A stretch of DNA of 64,000 nt from Cladorhizidae sp. MBARI D1340-BT2 (Eukaryota; Porifera; Demospongiae; Poecilosclerida; Cladorhizidae): assembly GCA_028752905.1 (NCBI GenBank), contig JAQNBH010000014.1, forward strand, positions 947,231 to 1,011,230. The letters run 5' to 3'. Shown piece by piece: positions 32,585-43,939 of this stretch. The position numbers and the translations under genes are program-made. Under the pieces are notes generated by a model. That model made no database searches and was not told the origin of the DNA. It saw nothing but the letters and a program-made list of their open reading frames with translations. Numbering within the stretch: the first letter of the stretch is position 1; each line of letters opens with the position of its first letter.

Positions 32585-33734
32585 CCGAATCCCCTTGCAT
32601 CAAACCCAACTTCAACCCTGACTCCCCTTGTACCTTTCATTATGTATGTCCTTGTGCAAATTGTTCCCATACACCCCATGCTCCTATCTTTAATTAAGTA
32701 TTAATTTAATAATTTTTATCCACTGCATGTTTAGGCTACTAGTCACGTAGGCTAGTTGTCCTTCAGTGTACTTCTATTCATGTCTCACCTCGATTGTCTC
32801 AATTATATGATACTGTGAAGTAATAATAAAAATTTTTTTTTTTTAAATGATGCTGGAAGTTTGGAACTATAGTATTAATGACTTTATCGTTTATGATCCA
32901 CCCTTTACCTTCAGATGGCGTCTGTAGCTGGTCCTTCCCTAGCGCTGGCTATCACAAGCCTGCCTGCTCCTGTGTCAACCCTGCTGGGTCACTATTTCTG
33001 GTGAGTCTGTGTGTTGCTGATGAAAGAGTGCAAGAATGACAGTCAAGAGCAAGAGCAAAATGAGGGGTTTACAACCACTCTGGATCTACTCCTGCCCCCT
33101 GGAGTGTTGTATTTTGAACATTATTTTCTCATGATTCAAAGAAATGTGTATTCCCGACATTATTCAAGTTTTGCTCACTCAATTTTTGTCCATGGTATAT
33201 AATTTTTATATCATTTCAATGCTCTCTATTTGCTCTTCAATATGAATGATCACTTTTTCAATCCAGCAAATTTTCCATGGGATCACCATTCTGTGGGCTT
33301 GCTAAGTGAATAACGGGGGAGGGGGAAGTTTTATTAGAAACTGACTGACAGCAACATAAATGGCAAGTCTTGATGAAGGCTGAAAATTAAAAATAACACA
33401 TCTGTACTATTGCCAGGCTGTCAGCCAGATGTTGATGGTAACACTGCTGTGCCTATAGGCTATAATATCATTGGAAAGCACAGAGAATGAGGTACCTTTT
33501 GAGATCAAAACCATTCAAAAAGGATGAAGCATTAAATTGTTGACCACAAATATGGTCTATGCCCCCTTAATTCCCCTTAATTCAATTTTAATACAACTTT
33601 GAATTAATGGACCTCAAAACCCAGTTTAAATAAATAAAATAACTGTGACAAACTAACTTAACCAGTTGAATTAAATATACCCAAATGACAGTCTAACTAA
33701 TTCAACTTTGAATTAATTGAACCCCACTGATTGT
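32585..33734. other. AT-rich intergenic region, one weak candidate exon
   Basis: About 1.15 kb. Includes a poly-T/A run near 32830. The only coding hint is 32915-33000. The last 100 bp (33640-33734) resemble the interior of the 31.0-kb inverted-repeat element. Confidence 0.4.
32915..33000 (+). CDS. Weak candidate first exon or internal exon
   Basis: Starts at ATG 32915 directly after 'ccttcag' and ends before a good donor (gtgagt at 33001). It would encode 'MASVAGPSLALAITSLPAPV' plus about 8 residues. GC content is higher than in its surroundings. No following exon was found in the next kilobase, so this may be chance. Confidence 0.2.
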
Positions 33735-34555
33735 AGTATACATAGGATACTGCAACACAGATATGTTATAGCTAGCTAGTATGTATTGTAGTATACATAT
33801 GATACTGCAACACAGATATGTTATAGCTAGCTAGTATGTATTGTAGTATACATAGGATACTGCAACACAGATATGTTATAGCTAGCTAGTATGTATTGTA
33901 GTATACATAGGATACTGCAACACAGATATGTTATAGCTAGCTAGTATGTATTGTAGTATACATAGGATACTGCAACACAGATATGTTATAGCTAGCTAGT
34001 GTAATGTATTTTAGTATACATATGATACTGCAACACAGATATGTTATAGCTAGCTAGTATGTATTGTAGTATACATAGGATACTGCAACACAGATATATT
34101 ATAGCTAGCTAGTGTCATGTATTGTAGTATACATAGGATACTGCAACACAGATATGTTATAGCCAGCTAGTGTCATGTATTGTAGTATACATATGATACT
34201 GCAACACAGATATGTTATAGCCAGCTAGTGTCATGTATTGTAGTATACATATGATACTGCAACACAGATATAGCTAGTATGTATTGTAGTATACATAGGA
34301 TACTGCAACACAGATATATTATAGCTAGCTAGTGTCATGTATTGTAGTATACATAGGATACTGCAACACAGATATGTTATAGCTAGCTAGTGTCATGTAT
34401 TGTAGTATACATATGATACTGCAACACAGATATGTTATAACTAGCTAGTGTCATGTATTGTACATAGGATACTGCAACACAGATATGTTATAGCTAGCTA
34501 GTATGTATTGTAGTATACATAGGATACTGCAACACAGATATGTTAGTATCATGTA
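33735..34555. repeat. 55-59-bp minisatellite, about 14 copies
   Basis: The unit contains 'gtagtatacataggatactg', then caacacagatatgttatagc and tagctagtatgtatt. 55-bp units (e.g. 'tgtattgtag' at 33782 and 33837) are mixed with longer units having gtgtcatgtatt. The unit matches the arms of the inverted-repeat element at 31.0-31.2 kb. Confidence 0.95.
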
Positions 34556-34666
34556 CTGTAGTTAACAAAAACACAAATTTTAAAACTAAATGTACTACAC
34601 AGAGTTATCTTGCATTCCAGCTCTGCCAAACCTCCGGAGCAAATCTCGCATGCTGTGTGAAGCAAC

Positions 34667-35577
34667 TATACATTGACTGCTACAATACACTGACTGCTGT
34701 GATAACAATACACTGACTGTTGTGTGAAGCAACAATACACTGGCTGCTGTGTGAAGCAACAATACACTGACTGCTGTGTGAAGCAACAATACACTGACTG
34801 CTGTGTGAAGCAACAATACACTGACTGCTGTGTGAAGCAACAATACACTGACTGCTGTGTGAAGCAACAATACACTGACTGCTGTGTGAAGCAACAATAC
34901 ACTGACTGCTGTGTGAAGCAACAATACACTGACTGCTGTGTGAAGCAACAATACACTGACTGCTGTGTGAAGCAACAATACACTGACTGCTGTGTGAAGC
35001 AACAATACACTGACTGCTGTGTGGACAATACACTGACTGCTGTGTGAAGCAACAATACACTGACTACACTGGCTGCTGTATGAAGCAACACTATACTGGC
35101 TGCTGTGTGAAGCAACACTACACTGGCTGTTGTGTGAAGCAACAATACACTGACTGCTGTGTGAAGCAACAATACACTGACTGCTGTGTGGACAATACAC
35201 TGACTGCTGTGTGAAGCAACAATACACTGGCTGCTGTGTGAAGCAACAATACACTGACTGCTGTGTGAAGCAACAATACACTGACTGCTGTGTGAAGCAA
35301 CAATACACTGACTGCTGTGTGGACAATACACTGGCTGCTGTGTGAAGCAACAATACACTGACTGCTGTGTGAAGCAACAATACACTGACTGCTGTGTGGA
35401 CAATACACTGGCTGCTGTGTGAAGCAACAATACACTGACTGCTGTGTGGACAATACACTGACTGCTGTGTGAAGCAACAATATACTGACTGCTATGTGAA
35501 CAATACACTGGCTGCTGTGTGAAGCAACAATACACTGGCTGCTGTGCGAAGCAACAATACACTGACTGCTGTGTTAG
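34667..35577. repeat. 27-bp minisatellite, about 34 copies
   Basis: Unit 'aagcaacaatacactgactg' plus ctgtgtg, 27 bp. A shortened variant begins gacaatacac and lacks the aagca start. Because 27 is divisible by 3 the array stays open in several frames on both strands, producing spurious proteins up to 313 residues. Confidence 0.97.
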
Positions 35578-36079
35578 CAATGAGTTAGCAAGCCTAGCGA
35601 AGGTCAAGACTGTGCCGTGCCATGAAAAGTCTCAGCTTGAAGAATCAATACCAAAATTTTAATACAGTAGGATTTTTTTTGAGTGGGAGTTTTGGATGAG
35701 GGAGGTGGAAGAGAGACAGGAAATTTATCTGCTGTGACCTTGTATACTATCCTCTTTTCACAGTACCAGATGTCTTGCACACCAGTACACAAAGGACCAT
35801 GACATGATAACCCAGTCACATGCTCTGAGAAATTTTAGTAAAGCTAATGAAAATATGATCTGGGACTACCCATACTTCACTTGCACTAAGCCAATTTGGA
35901 TGTGGGGTGAGGGCAGAGGAAGGGTAAGAGAGAGGCTGGCTAGCCAGTGACATCACTAAATGGTCCAGTGCCTGCTGGAGGCACTATTGTGTTACACTAA
36001 TATAGCTAGTATGGCTAGGGTATGATGATGGAAGACCATACCTAGAGGGTAGTGGGTTGGTGAAAGGACTGCCTAAATA
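35578..36079. other. Intergenic, nothing recognised
   Basis: About 500 bp between the 27-bp array and the 3' end of the pogo-like relic. Open frames at 35604-35819 (minus) have no recognisable product. Confidence 0.4.
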
Positions 36080-38625
36080 CTCTGAATCATCTGCTAGCCT
36101 CACTGGCAATAATCTTACCAGTGTTTCTAGTCTTATCGATATCAAGATAATCTACACATTCCTCAAGGATCCATCTGTCACAGCAACAGCACAGCCATTC
36201 CCTTCCAGTGTCTATGTCATCATCATAACAGCCAAAGTAGACACAACACAGGTCAGAGTATGAATGGTATCATCTATCTCATCTCAGGCTTTCTTTTGCT
36301 TTGGTTGAATGCTGCGACTAGCCTCGATGAGAACTGCTCATGCTTCTTCCACTAACTTGTGCTTCTCTGCATTCTTGGCTTCCCTCTCAGCAGCCTTGCG
36401 AGCCTTTTCAACTACTTTGCGAGTCTTTTCCTGAGCCTTCCTGTAGCTTGGTGAGCTCCCTTGCATTTCAGTTCCTCTTCTCTTGCTTCTTTTTAAACTC
36501 TCTCTCCTGCTTTCTCATTTCTTTCTCCCTTGCTACTCATTGCTTCTGATCTTCCTTCTCCTTCAATACACGCAAACATTCACTACTTGTTAGAACACGA
36601 GCTGTTCCTGTCTTAGGCCTCTTGGAAGTACTTGTCAAATGGTGGTAAGTTAAGCAAATCAGAAAACGGAGAACGTTTAGTGGATGTCACTAAAGATGAA
36701 CTTGAAGTAGGTGTTGGAGTAGTACTTGAAATAGGAGAATAGGAATTTGGAATGTGAGATGTTAAAGGGGGTAATAGAAGATGGTAAAAATGAGTTCCAA
36801 CTACTTTTGCATGCTTATTCAGGGTGATGTATTTTCAGCCTCGCTTCACACCTTGGTTCAAAACCTGTTAACATATCTTAACTCCTCCTCAACAGAAAAC
36901 ATTGCATTGCTGTCAGTGAGATCTCATCTCCAGACAAGTCGACGTCACCAAGGCCTTTTTCCCCAGCAGAGGACGAATTATACTATCTCCATCTCAAGGT
37001 CTACAGTGTTCGAGTCACCAGAGGCTCCAGGGTTCAAGTAACCAGGGACTCCAGGATTTGGCACCAGGGTCTCCAGGGTTCGAGTCACCAGTGACTTGAT
37101 CTCCATCACCTGCAGCCTGAGATTCATCTCCACCACTACCAACATCTCTGTCTTCCAGGTCACTACCCCCACTTGAATTATGTGTATAATTATATATATA
37201 TACATGTCACCTGAATAAAAAATTTCAATAGCAGTGAGTGTATGTGTGCATGTGCATGTCTGTGTCAGTCTAAAGTCATTATTACATTTTTAACCACATT
37301 ATTTTGAACATGCCGTCATCATTCCAAATGCTGATGTGCATGATTGGTATGTGAGTGTGTGTGTGTGCGAGGCAGAGTGAGGAACAGAGAACTTACTAAG
37401 GTCTCCTCCACTGCAAGTATCATCACTGCCTGCAGATCTGTTGTCATAGAGTTGCACCACATCTCGGTTAAATGAAAATACTCCAGCCTATATACTTAAA
37501 TCCAGTGTAGATGCTTGCAGGGGTTCCAAAACACACTGCAGAAGATAAGCTTAGAGATGACTTAGCCAGTTATTTCGATAAAATGTGTGACATACCTCCT
37601 GCCAATGTTGTTTCAATGGTCCAAAAAGATTACAGTCTAGAGGTAGATGACATTCGTGTGTGGTGTGAGGAGGGAGACAAAAGATGATCACTTTGCAAAT
37701 TGAATGCTGCTCAGCTCAAAGTGAGAGCTGTGGCCATCCAGTAGTAAAAGAAGTGGGCGTTGTGATACCGCATTCACTAGGAAGTTCTCCTTCAGCAAAA
37801 AATAGAAGAGTCCTTGATCAACCAACCTTTATCACTGACTCCATAACAGGAGCCACATATCTCATCCTTGGTCCAAAGTATATTCAATTGTTTGGCAGTG
37901 AAGATAATGAAAGGTGGAAGGCATTGGCCTGTAGCACTTCCACTCCCTATAACAGTAATTTGTGCTTTTTCCCCAGAAGTAGGTTACCGAACCATTTTCT
38001 GCCCTTTTGCAGCAATGACTCTAGGGGTACGAAGTTCCAATGGGACTCCAGTCTCATCCATATTATATATCCTTTCAGCATTGTCATCAAATCCAAATTC
38101 ATCATATATGCTTCTTAAGAGTTCGAAGTAGGCATTAATATTTTCAGCACTGACAGCACTCCAGCAGTAGAATCACCAGTGCAAAACAATGGGGTTTCTC
38201 TTCAGAAACTTCTGCCACCACCCATTGGTGATAGTCGAGCCTTTAAGTGTCCACTTCTGCTTAACATACATTTCCACTCAACATTTAACATCACGCTGAG
38301 TCTTGCCAAACCCTATCTTGGCAACGACAACAAGATGGAAGCTTCTTCGTCATTGCTCAAGTAAGACTTAGAACCAGGTTTGGAACCATGCACTTACTCA
38401 CCCGCTCAAACGGCCCTTCAATGTGGAACGAGGCACTCCATGTAGATCTACGGCTTCGTTACCAGAAAGGTCTTGAGTTGTTACACTATTTATAGCAGCT
38501 GACATTTGCTCTTGAGTCCATTGGGCTCCCATAGAACTGTGCTTCATCTGGGTGGCCATGGTAGTAGAAGCACGCTTGAATCCCTTTTTCTTTTTGTTGG
38601 GCATCTTCCTAAAACGAACACACAT
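36080..38625 (-). pseudogene. pogo/jerky-like (Tc1-mariner superfamily) transposase pseudogene
   Basis: Read on the minus strand. 38625-38398 starts MCVRFRKMPNKKKKGF and contains 'WTQEQMSAAINSV' and 'HGVPRSTLKGRLSG', a psq-type DNA-binding HTH. 38010-37690 contains 'ELRTPRVIAAKGQKMV', 'AQITVIGSGSATGQCLPPFI' and 'RPLLLLLDGHSSHFEL', the DDE_1 catalytic core with its second Asp. 37680-37560 has 'PPHTTHECHLPLDCNLFGPL'-KQHW. 37440-37390 has 'FNRDVVQLYDNRSAGSDDTC'. About 36610-36500 has 'GTARVLTSSECLRVLKEKED' followed by a Lys/Glu-rich coiled-coil. The end (about 36245-36100) has a Cys-rich finger, 'CCVYFGCYDDDIDTGREWLC'. Several stops and frameshifts. This domain order is that of jerky/Tigger-like proteins with a C-terminal Cys finger. 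Element ends not found. Confidence 0.8.
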
Positions 38626-39774
38626 TCCTCCTAGTTAATACCTTATTGGGGTACTTATCCCTTGTTTGGTTCCACAATAGCACTCATTATCAACTGCACT
38701 TTGTTATAACATGCTATTTGCTTGGCACACTAGAAAGGAGACTTTGAGTACAATGGGCATGCGGGTATTCCCGTAAAATGTAAAAGATATTGTCCATAAA
38801 CTACCTGCCGATAATAGACAAAAGGCTGATAATGGTTATCGGTCGATAATCGATGTCTTATGCTATAATGAATGCCTTCACATTGATAATATACTCCATA
38901 TTTTCTCTGATGCTTCCTTTTGGGCTAGAGTATCCAACTGAAATATCCAGAGAATATTTTTAATGGAGCCATCAAAAATATTATTTTTATCTATTTGATT
39001 ACCAGAACACAGTCATCAGTACTAATGCTACTGCCACTATATATACCCAGAGCCATTTTTAGGAGCATGCTAATGTAATTCTAGCTCATCTGAGGCCGAG
39101 TCAGAATAGATACTCGGGGATCCTGAGTCTGAAATAGTACCTTATCAGGAGCAGGAATAAATTAACAAAACTCTGTTGATTTGCTAAATAAATTTACTTC
39201 TGGAGGAACTTTTAGGGAAGAAGTCGAGTATCTCATGCTCTGAATCTTGCAGAATTTCCTGGTAGCTGGCCTTACTAAATTAATTCTTGTGCTAGACAGT
39301 GTACTTCAAGACAAGTCACATGCAGTGAGTAGACGGTTTGGAGGTGTGCCGTTATGTTTGAACTTGACCTGTGGTGCACATTTCAAAATGGCTTATGCCT
39401 TGTTAATGCAGATGAGATATTGCCCCAAACTATAATAGGAATTGGACCCCACCCCCTCTACCCCATGGAGATATCTGTCTGGAAGATTTCAGTGACCTGA
39501 TCATGCCCAAATCACAGCTCTGTTGTAATAATGAGAAGTCTCATGCAAACTCCCTAAAAGAAAAACTTCATCAAAATGGCCATATTAGTTACCTTTTTAA
39601 CACTATGAAACTGTTTCTAGTCTTAAATTCTCTGCAGCAATCTCCAACCTGGCCTAAGAGAATGGTGCTTTTAGTTGGCTCACCTCCTGAACCCTGGCTT
39701 ATCCCTCCACAAAATGTCCTTCAGGTACACAATTGCTCTCAGACGGATGGCAACCTTCAAACATGCCCCGCCCA
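38626..39774. other. Intergenic, AT-rich, nothing recognised
   Basis: About 1.15 kb upstream of the pogo-like ORF. Contains small local motifs (tatcggtcgataatcgat near 38840) but no gene or repeat family that I recognise. The element's 5' end should lie here. Confidence 0.4.
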
Positions 39775-40410
39775 TTGTCATTCTGGCACCAACTTCAGCA
39801 TTCAACATGCCCCACCCATTGTCCTTGTTGCACCAACTTCAGAATTCAACATGCCACACCCATTATCCTTGTTGCACCAACTTCATCATTCAACATGCCC
39901 CACCCATTGTCCTTCAATTTCAGAATTCAACATGCCCCACTCATTATCTTTGTGTTACCAACTTCAGCATTCAACAAGCCCACCCACCAACTTCAGCGTT
40001 CAACATGCCCCATCCATTGTCCTTGTTGCACCAACTTCAGCATTCAACATGCCACACCAATTATCTTTGTGGCACCAACTTCAGCATTCAACATGCACAC
40101 CCATTGTCCTTGTTGCACCAACTTCAGCATTCAACATGCCACACCAATTGTCTTTGTGGCACCAACTTCAGCATTCAACATGCACACCCATTGTCCTTGT
40201 TGCACCAACTTCAGCATTCAACATGCCCCACCCATTGTCCTTGTTGCACCAACTTCAGCATTCAACATGCCACACCAATTGTCTTTGTGCACCAACTTCA
40301 GCATTCAACATGCCACATCAATTGTCTTTGTGGCACCAACTTCAGCATTCAACATGCACACCCATTGTCCTTGTTGCACCAACTTCAGCGTTCAACATGC
40401 CCCACGGTCG
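39775..40410. repeat. 44-bp minisatellite, first block
   Basis: The unit contains 'accaacttcagcattcaaca' and tgccccacccattgtccttgttgc, 44 bp, with shorter variants (tgcacacccattg, tgccacaccaattgtctttg). About 14 copies. The second block at 40944-41262 has the same unit. Confidence 0.95.
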
Positions 40411-40943
40411 GGGAAATTTCACCCTGCCTAAAACCTTTCTTCGTCAATAAGAAAATGGTACTGCTGTAGCCCGAGCGGTTAGCTACCTCGTACCCCGCAA
40501 CGCCTAGGTACTCCAGGGATTGGCTACTAAACCAATCACCCTACCTAGACCACTGATCTCCGTGACCCAAGTCTCAGCCCTCTCTACTGAGGACTTTACT
40601 CCGGGCGTCACCCCTGGGGTTGACTCTCTCTCTCTCTCTGTCCTGTCAGGGAAGTAAGCATACACCTTGCTATATAGTACTTACAAATATCAGTCAAAAC
40701 TCCCAAGTGGAGCTCTGGCACCTTACAATACAGGTATTTCCTAACAGACACCTGATATGCCTAGCGGATCATATTGCTGTAGAACAGTCTAGAAGTTCTA
40801 TTCCATATAGGTACTAGTCTATTAGTCACAATGCCCATTGTTGTGTCCTTGCCCAGTTGCGGATTAGCTGTGGGTTGTGGTTGCTGTGGTTATGGTGGGT
40901 TCTTGTTTGGAAAGTCAGGGAGTGGTCCTGTTGATTTCCCTGA
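40411..40943. other. About 530-bp spacer splitting the 44-bp minisatellite
   Basis: No ORF family recognised. Contains 'gtagcccgagcggttagcta' (a tRNA A-box-like motif at about 40474) and a (CT)n run near 40628. Could be an inserted SINE-like element or diverged spacer; no target duplication was found. Confidence 0.4.
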
Positions 40944-41262
40944 CACCCACCCATTGTCCTTGTTCAACTTCAGCATTCAACATGCCCCACCCTCTGTCAT
41001 TGTGGACCAACTTCAGCGTTCAACATGTCTCACCCACTGTCCTTGTGGCACCAACTTCAGTGTTCAACATGCCCCAACCATTATCCTTGCTGCACCAACC
41101 TCAGCATTCAACATGCCCCACCCATTGTCTTTGTGGCACCAACTTCAGCGTTCAACATACCCCACCCATTGTCCTTGTTGCACCAACTTCATCATTCAAC
41201 ATGCCCCACCCATTGTCCTTGTGGCACCAACTTCAGCATTCAACATGTCCTATTCTTGCCCC
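40944..41262. repeat. 44-bp minisatellite, second block
   Basis: About 7 copies of the same unit as at 39775-40410, ending at 'acatgtcctattcttgcccc'. Variants differ from the first block mainly in ccatt/ccact and gttg/gtgg. Confidence 0.93.
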
Positions 41263-41489
41263 CCAAACAGATTTCCATCCTTGCGGCACAGTGAGGTGAG
41301 AGAACTTATCAGTAAACGTTATGTCAGAAGTATGCCATGGCATGTGCACTAATCCAACATTCCAAAGATGGGAATAGCTCTCCCTCCACTGCCTCGAGGA
41401 TGGTGCACTGTAAATCACTGCTAATTGTTTCTGGGGAGGTCGCTTCAAACGCGCCTTTTTCAATGTTCCTGTTTTCAACCTGAACCAGG

Positions 41490-41940
41490 CTCTAACAGCC
41501 AGAACATTTCTACCTATGCATGCAACCTCTAACAGCCAGAACATTTCTACCTGAACATGCCACCTCTAACAGCCAGAACATTTCTACCTGAACATGCCAC
41601 CTCTAACAGCCAGAACATTTCTACCTGTCTAATAGCCAGAATCTTTCTACCTGTACATGCCACCTCTAACAGCCAGAATCTTTCTACCTGTACATGCCAC
41701 CTCTAATAGCCAGAATCTTTCTACCTGTACATGCCACCTCTAACAGCCAGAACCTTTCTACCTGAACATGCCACCTCTAACAGCCAGAACCTTTCTACCT
41801 GTACATGCCACCTCTAATAGCCAGAATCTTTCTACCTGTACATGCCACCTCTAACAGCCAGAACCTTTCTACCTGAACATGCCACCTCTAACAGCCAGAA
41901 TCTTTCTACCTGTACATGCCACCTCTAATAGCCAGAACTT
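41490..41940. repeat. 37-bp minisatellite, about 12 copies
   Basis: The unit contains 'cctctaacagccagaacatt' and tctacctgaacatgcca, 37 bp, with variants aatagccagaatc and tgtacatg. One truncated unit lies near 41625. Confidence 0.95.
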
Positions 41941-42328
41941 TTTTTAGCTGCTACAGAAAGCATGAAAACATCAAAAAGCTGCTTACGAGCAAAGAGTTCA
42001 GGAAGTGGGGCATGGCTCATTCAGTCTTGTTCATTCAGTCTTGTTCCTTACCAGAGGCATGGGTAAGGAAGGCTGCCACAATCTTCATCAAGAAACTTGC
42101 ATTCATGGTCTCATGGTCTCAGTCAAAAGGCCTACTATGTACATCAGTGCCATGGCCTGGATTAGATGTAGCTTATCTTACCAGTGCACCACAGGCCCAG
42201 CTCAACCAGAGACTATGCTGCGAAACAAAACCTACCACCAACTGGCATGTAGCCTCAGAAGCTAACTTTTCATAACTCCCCCAAGACCTTCACATATATT
42301 ACAAGACGGCGTTTTCCCGTAATTACGC
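41941..42328. other. Intergenic, nothing recognised
   Basis: About 390 bp. A 14-bp duplication (ttcattcagtcttg) lies near 42020. Open frames on the plus strand (41916-42275) show no known domain. Confidence 0.4.
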
Positions 42329-42610
42329 ATGCGTACAGAGACCGTTCTAAGAGTTCAGTTGAGGAAAATGGGTATTATTTGGAGTGTTATATCAAATGTG
42401 TTGGGCGTTTGTGGCTTGCTGGCCAACTGTTTCGGCTACTGCTGCTCTACTGCTGCTCTTCCAGACCTTAAGGAACAGTTATGGACTTTAGCGAACTCTT
42501 ACAGCTTGCTAACTCGAACAAGGTCTCAGCAAGGAAGGATGTACGTGAAATATATCTGGATTCTGTTAATTAGTCGTTGGTCCAGAGGGTGCATGCCATT
42601 AACTGTGTAG
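42329..42610 (+). CDS. Hypothetical small protein or first exon
   Basis: Open from ATG 42329; an in-frame ATG at 42368 is the likelier start because it gives a hydrophobic N-terminus, 'MGIIWSVISNVLGVCGLLAN', followed by CFGYCC and an amphipathic stretch, 'DLKEQLWTLANSYSLLTRTR'. The frame closes at 42608. A GTACGTGA donor-like site near 42541 could mean this is a first exon. The preceding sequence (gcgttttcccgtaattacgc) is less AT-rich than the surroundings. No family recognised; it sits between minisatellites and may be chance. Confidence 0.3.
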   Translation: MRTETVLRVQLRKMGIIWSVISNVLGVCGLLANCFGYCCSTAALPDLKEQLWTLANSYSLLTRTRSQQGRMYVKYIWILLISRWSRGCMPLTV

Positions 42611-42847
42611 TAATGCGTATTCCCTGCCATTTTACTATTCATGGGAAAAAGTAAAGCATGTCAATGATTACTCCCTGGGCATTTCTTTATCCTCATTCCA
42701 TCCCACTAATATTTAGTTAACCGAGCAGGATTTCTTATGCTCAGCCATGCTTCATTAGGAGATGTATATTTATGGGAGGAGGAGGGAAGAGGAGGAGGGA
42801 AGATATTATATAGGTGGTGAATATATAAGTGTTACACGTGTTCCCAT

Positions 42848-43316
42848 AGCCGACAGCCATTCTGTGCCACCTAGCCTAGCCGACAGCTGTTCAGTGCCAC
42901 CTAGCCTAGCTGACAGCTGTTCAGTGCCACCTAGCCTAGCTGACAGCTGTTCAGTGCCACCTAGCCTAGCTGATAGCCATTCTGTGCCACCTAGCTGACA
43001 GCCATTCTGTGCCACCTAGCATAGCTGACAGTATTTTTGTGCCCATAGCTGACAGCTGTTCAGTGCCACCTAGCCTAGCTGACAGCCATTCTGTGCCACC
43101 TAGCCTAGCTGACAGCCATTCTGTGCCACCTATCCTAGCACAGTCATTCTGTGCCACCTAGCCTAGCTGACAGCCATTCTGTGCCACCTACCACCTAGCC
43201 TAGCTGACAGCCATTCTGTGCCACCTAGCCTAGCACAGCCATTCTGTGCCGCCTAGCATAGCACAGCCATTCTGTGCCACCTAGCCTAGCTGACAGCCAT
43301 TCTGTGCCGCCTAGGG
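42848..43316. repeat. 30-bp minisatellite, about 15 copies
   Basis: Unit 'cctagctgacagccattctg' plus tgccacctag, 30 bp. Two main variants (gccattctg and gctgttcag) and a shortened one (agcacagccattctg). Confidence 0.95.
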
Positions 43317-43410
43317 TAGTGGTTCTGGGTGCCAAGATGTTGTAGATGATTTCTTTGTTGGGATGTTTCTTGCATAGTGCAAATCTAATCTCGTACCTGA
43401 CTGATTTTCT

Positions 43411-43635
43411 AGGGGCTGCCAGGCCTGCTAGACCAGGACCTCCATTGGTAATACCCCTTGTAATTTAGAGGCTGCCAGGCCTGCTAAACCAGCCAGGCCC
43501 ATTTGGTAACAGTCCTGGTTATCTAGGGGCTTCCAGGCCTGATAGAGCAGGCCCTCCATTGGTAGCAGCCCTGGTTATCTAGGGGCTGCCAGGCCTGCTA
43601 GACCCGGACCTCCATTAGTAGCTCTAGCAACGAGG
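43411..43635. repeat. 56-58-bp tandem repeat, 4 copies
   Basis: Copies start with aggggctgcc-like blocks at 43411, 43467, 43525 and 43581, each followed by aggcctgctagaccagg and cctccattggtaa. Moderately diverged. Confidence 0.88.
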
Positions 43636-43692
43636 ATGTGTTGTTCTTGTTCCCAAGCTTGGTCTTGTTGGCGATAGTCGTGAAGTTGGCGT

Positions 43693-43887
43693 CTACTGTG
43701 TGCTCCTCCGATGTGCCTTTTCCTTTTCAATGGAGGCAATGTGTCGAAGCTTGTGAATCACATCCCTCTCAAACACAGTGTCAAAGTCACTAACGATTAT
43801 GGCATCTTCCATTAACGACTTAGCAAAGATGGTGACTGGATGAATTGTGCATATGGAACTTTTCACAAAGTCTCTGTAGATTTTCTC
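43693..43887 (-). CDS. Candidate terminal exon, unknown protein
   Basis: The minus strand has an acceptor-like 'gttaatag' before 43887, then 64 uninterrupted codons ending in TAG at 43693. Residues include 'EKIYRDFVKSSICTIHPVTI', 'FAKSLMEDAIIVSDFDTVFE' and RDVIHKLRHIASIEKEKAHRR. The composition looks like real protein (balanced charged and hydrophobic, low in repeats) and unlike the flanking arrays. I recognise no family. No partner exons identified; minisatellites flank it on both sides. Confidence 0.3.
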   Translation of the reverse strand, partial: EKIYRDFVKSSICTIHPVTIFAKSLMEDAIIVSDFDTVFERDVIHKLRHIASIEKEKAHRRSTQ

Positions 43888-43939
43888 CTATTAACACCTC
43901 ATGATACTAAGCCTTGTGTGCAGATATATATTTTTTCTA

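Noticed and set aside
34595..35607. Open frames up to 313 residues on the minus strand and 107 on plus
   Set aside because: The 27-bp array is a multiple of 3 and contains no stop in several frames; no independent evidence of a protein.
37684..38131. Plus-strand open frames of 144 and 87 residues
   Set aside because: They are the antisense of the pogo-like DDE core, which reads clearly on minus.
39503..40469. Three overlapping plus-strand frames of 232-315 residues
   Set aside because: All three frames are open across the 44-bp array; period artefact.
40463..40500. tRNA gene (A-box-like tagcccgagcggttagc)
   Set aside because: No B box at a proper distance and no acceptor-stem pairing found; kept only as a possible SINE hint.
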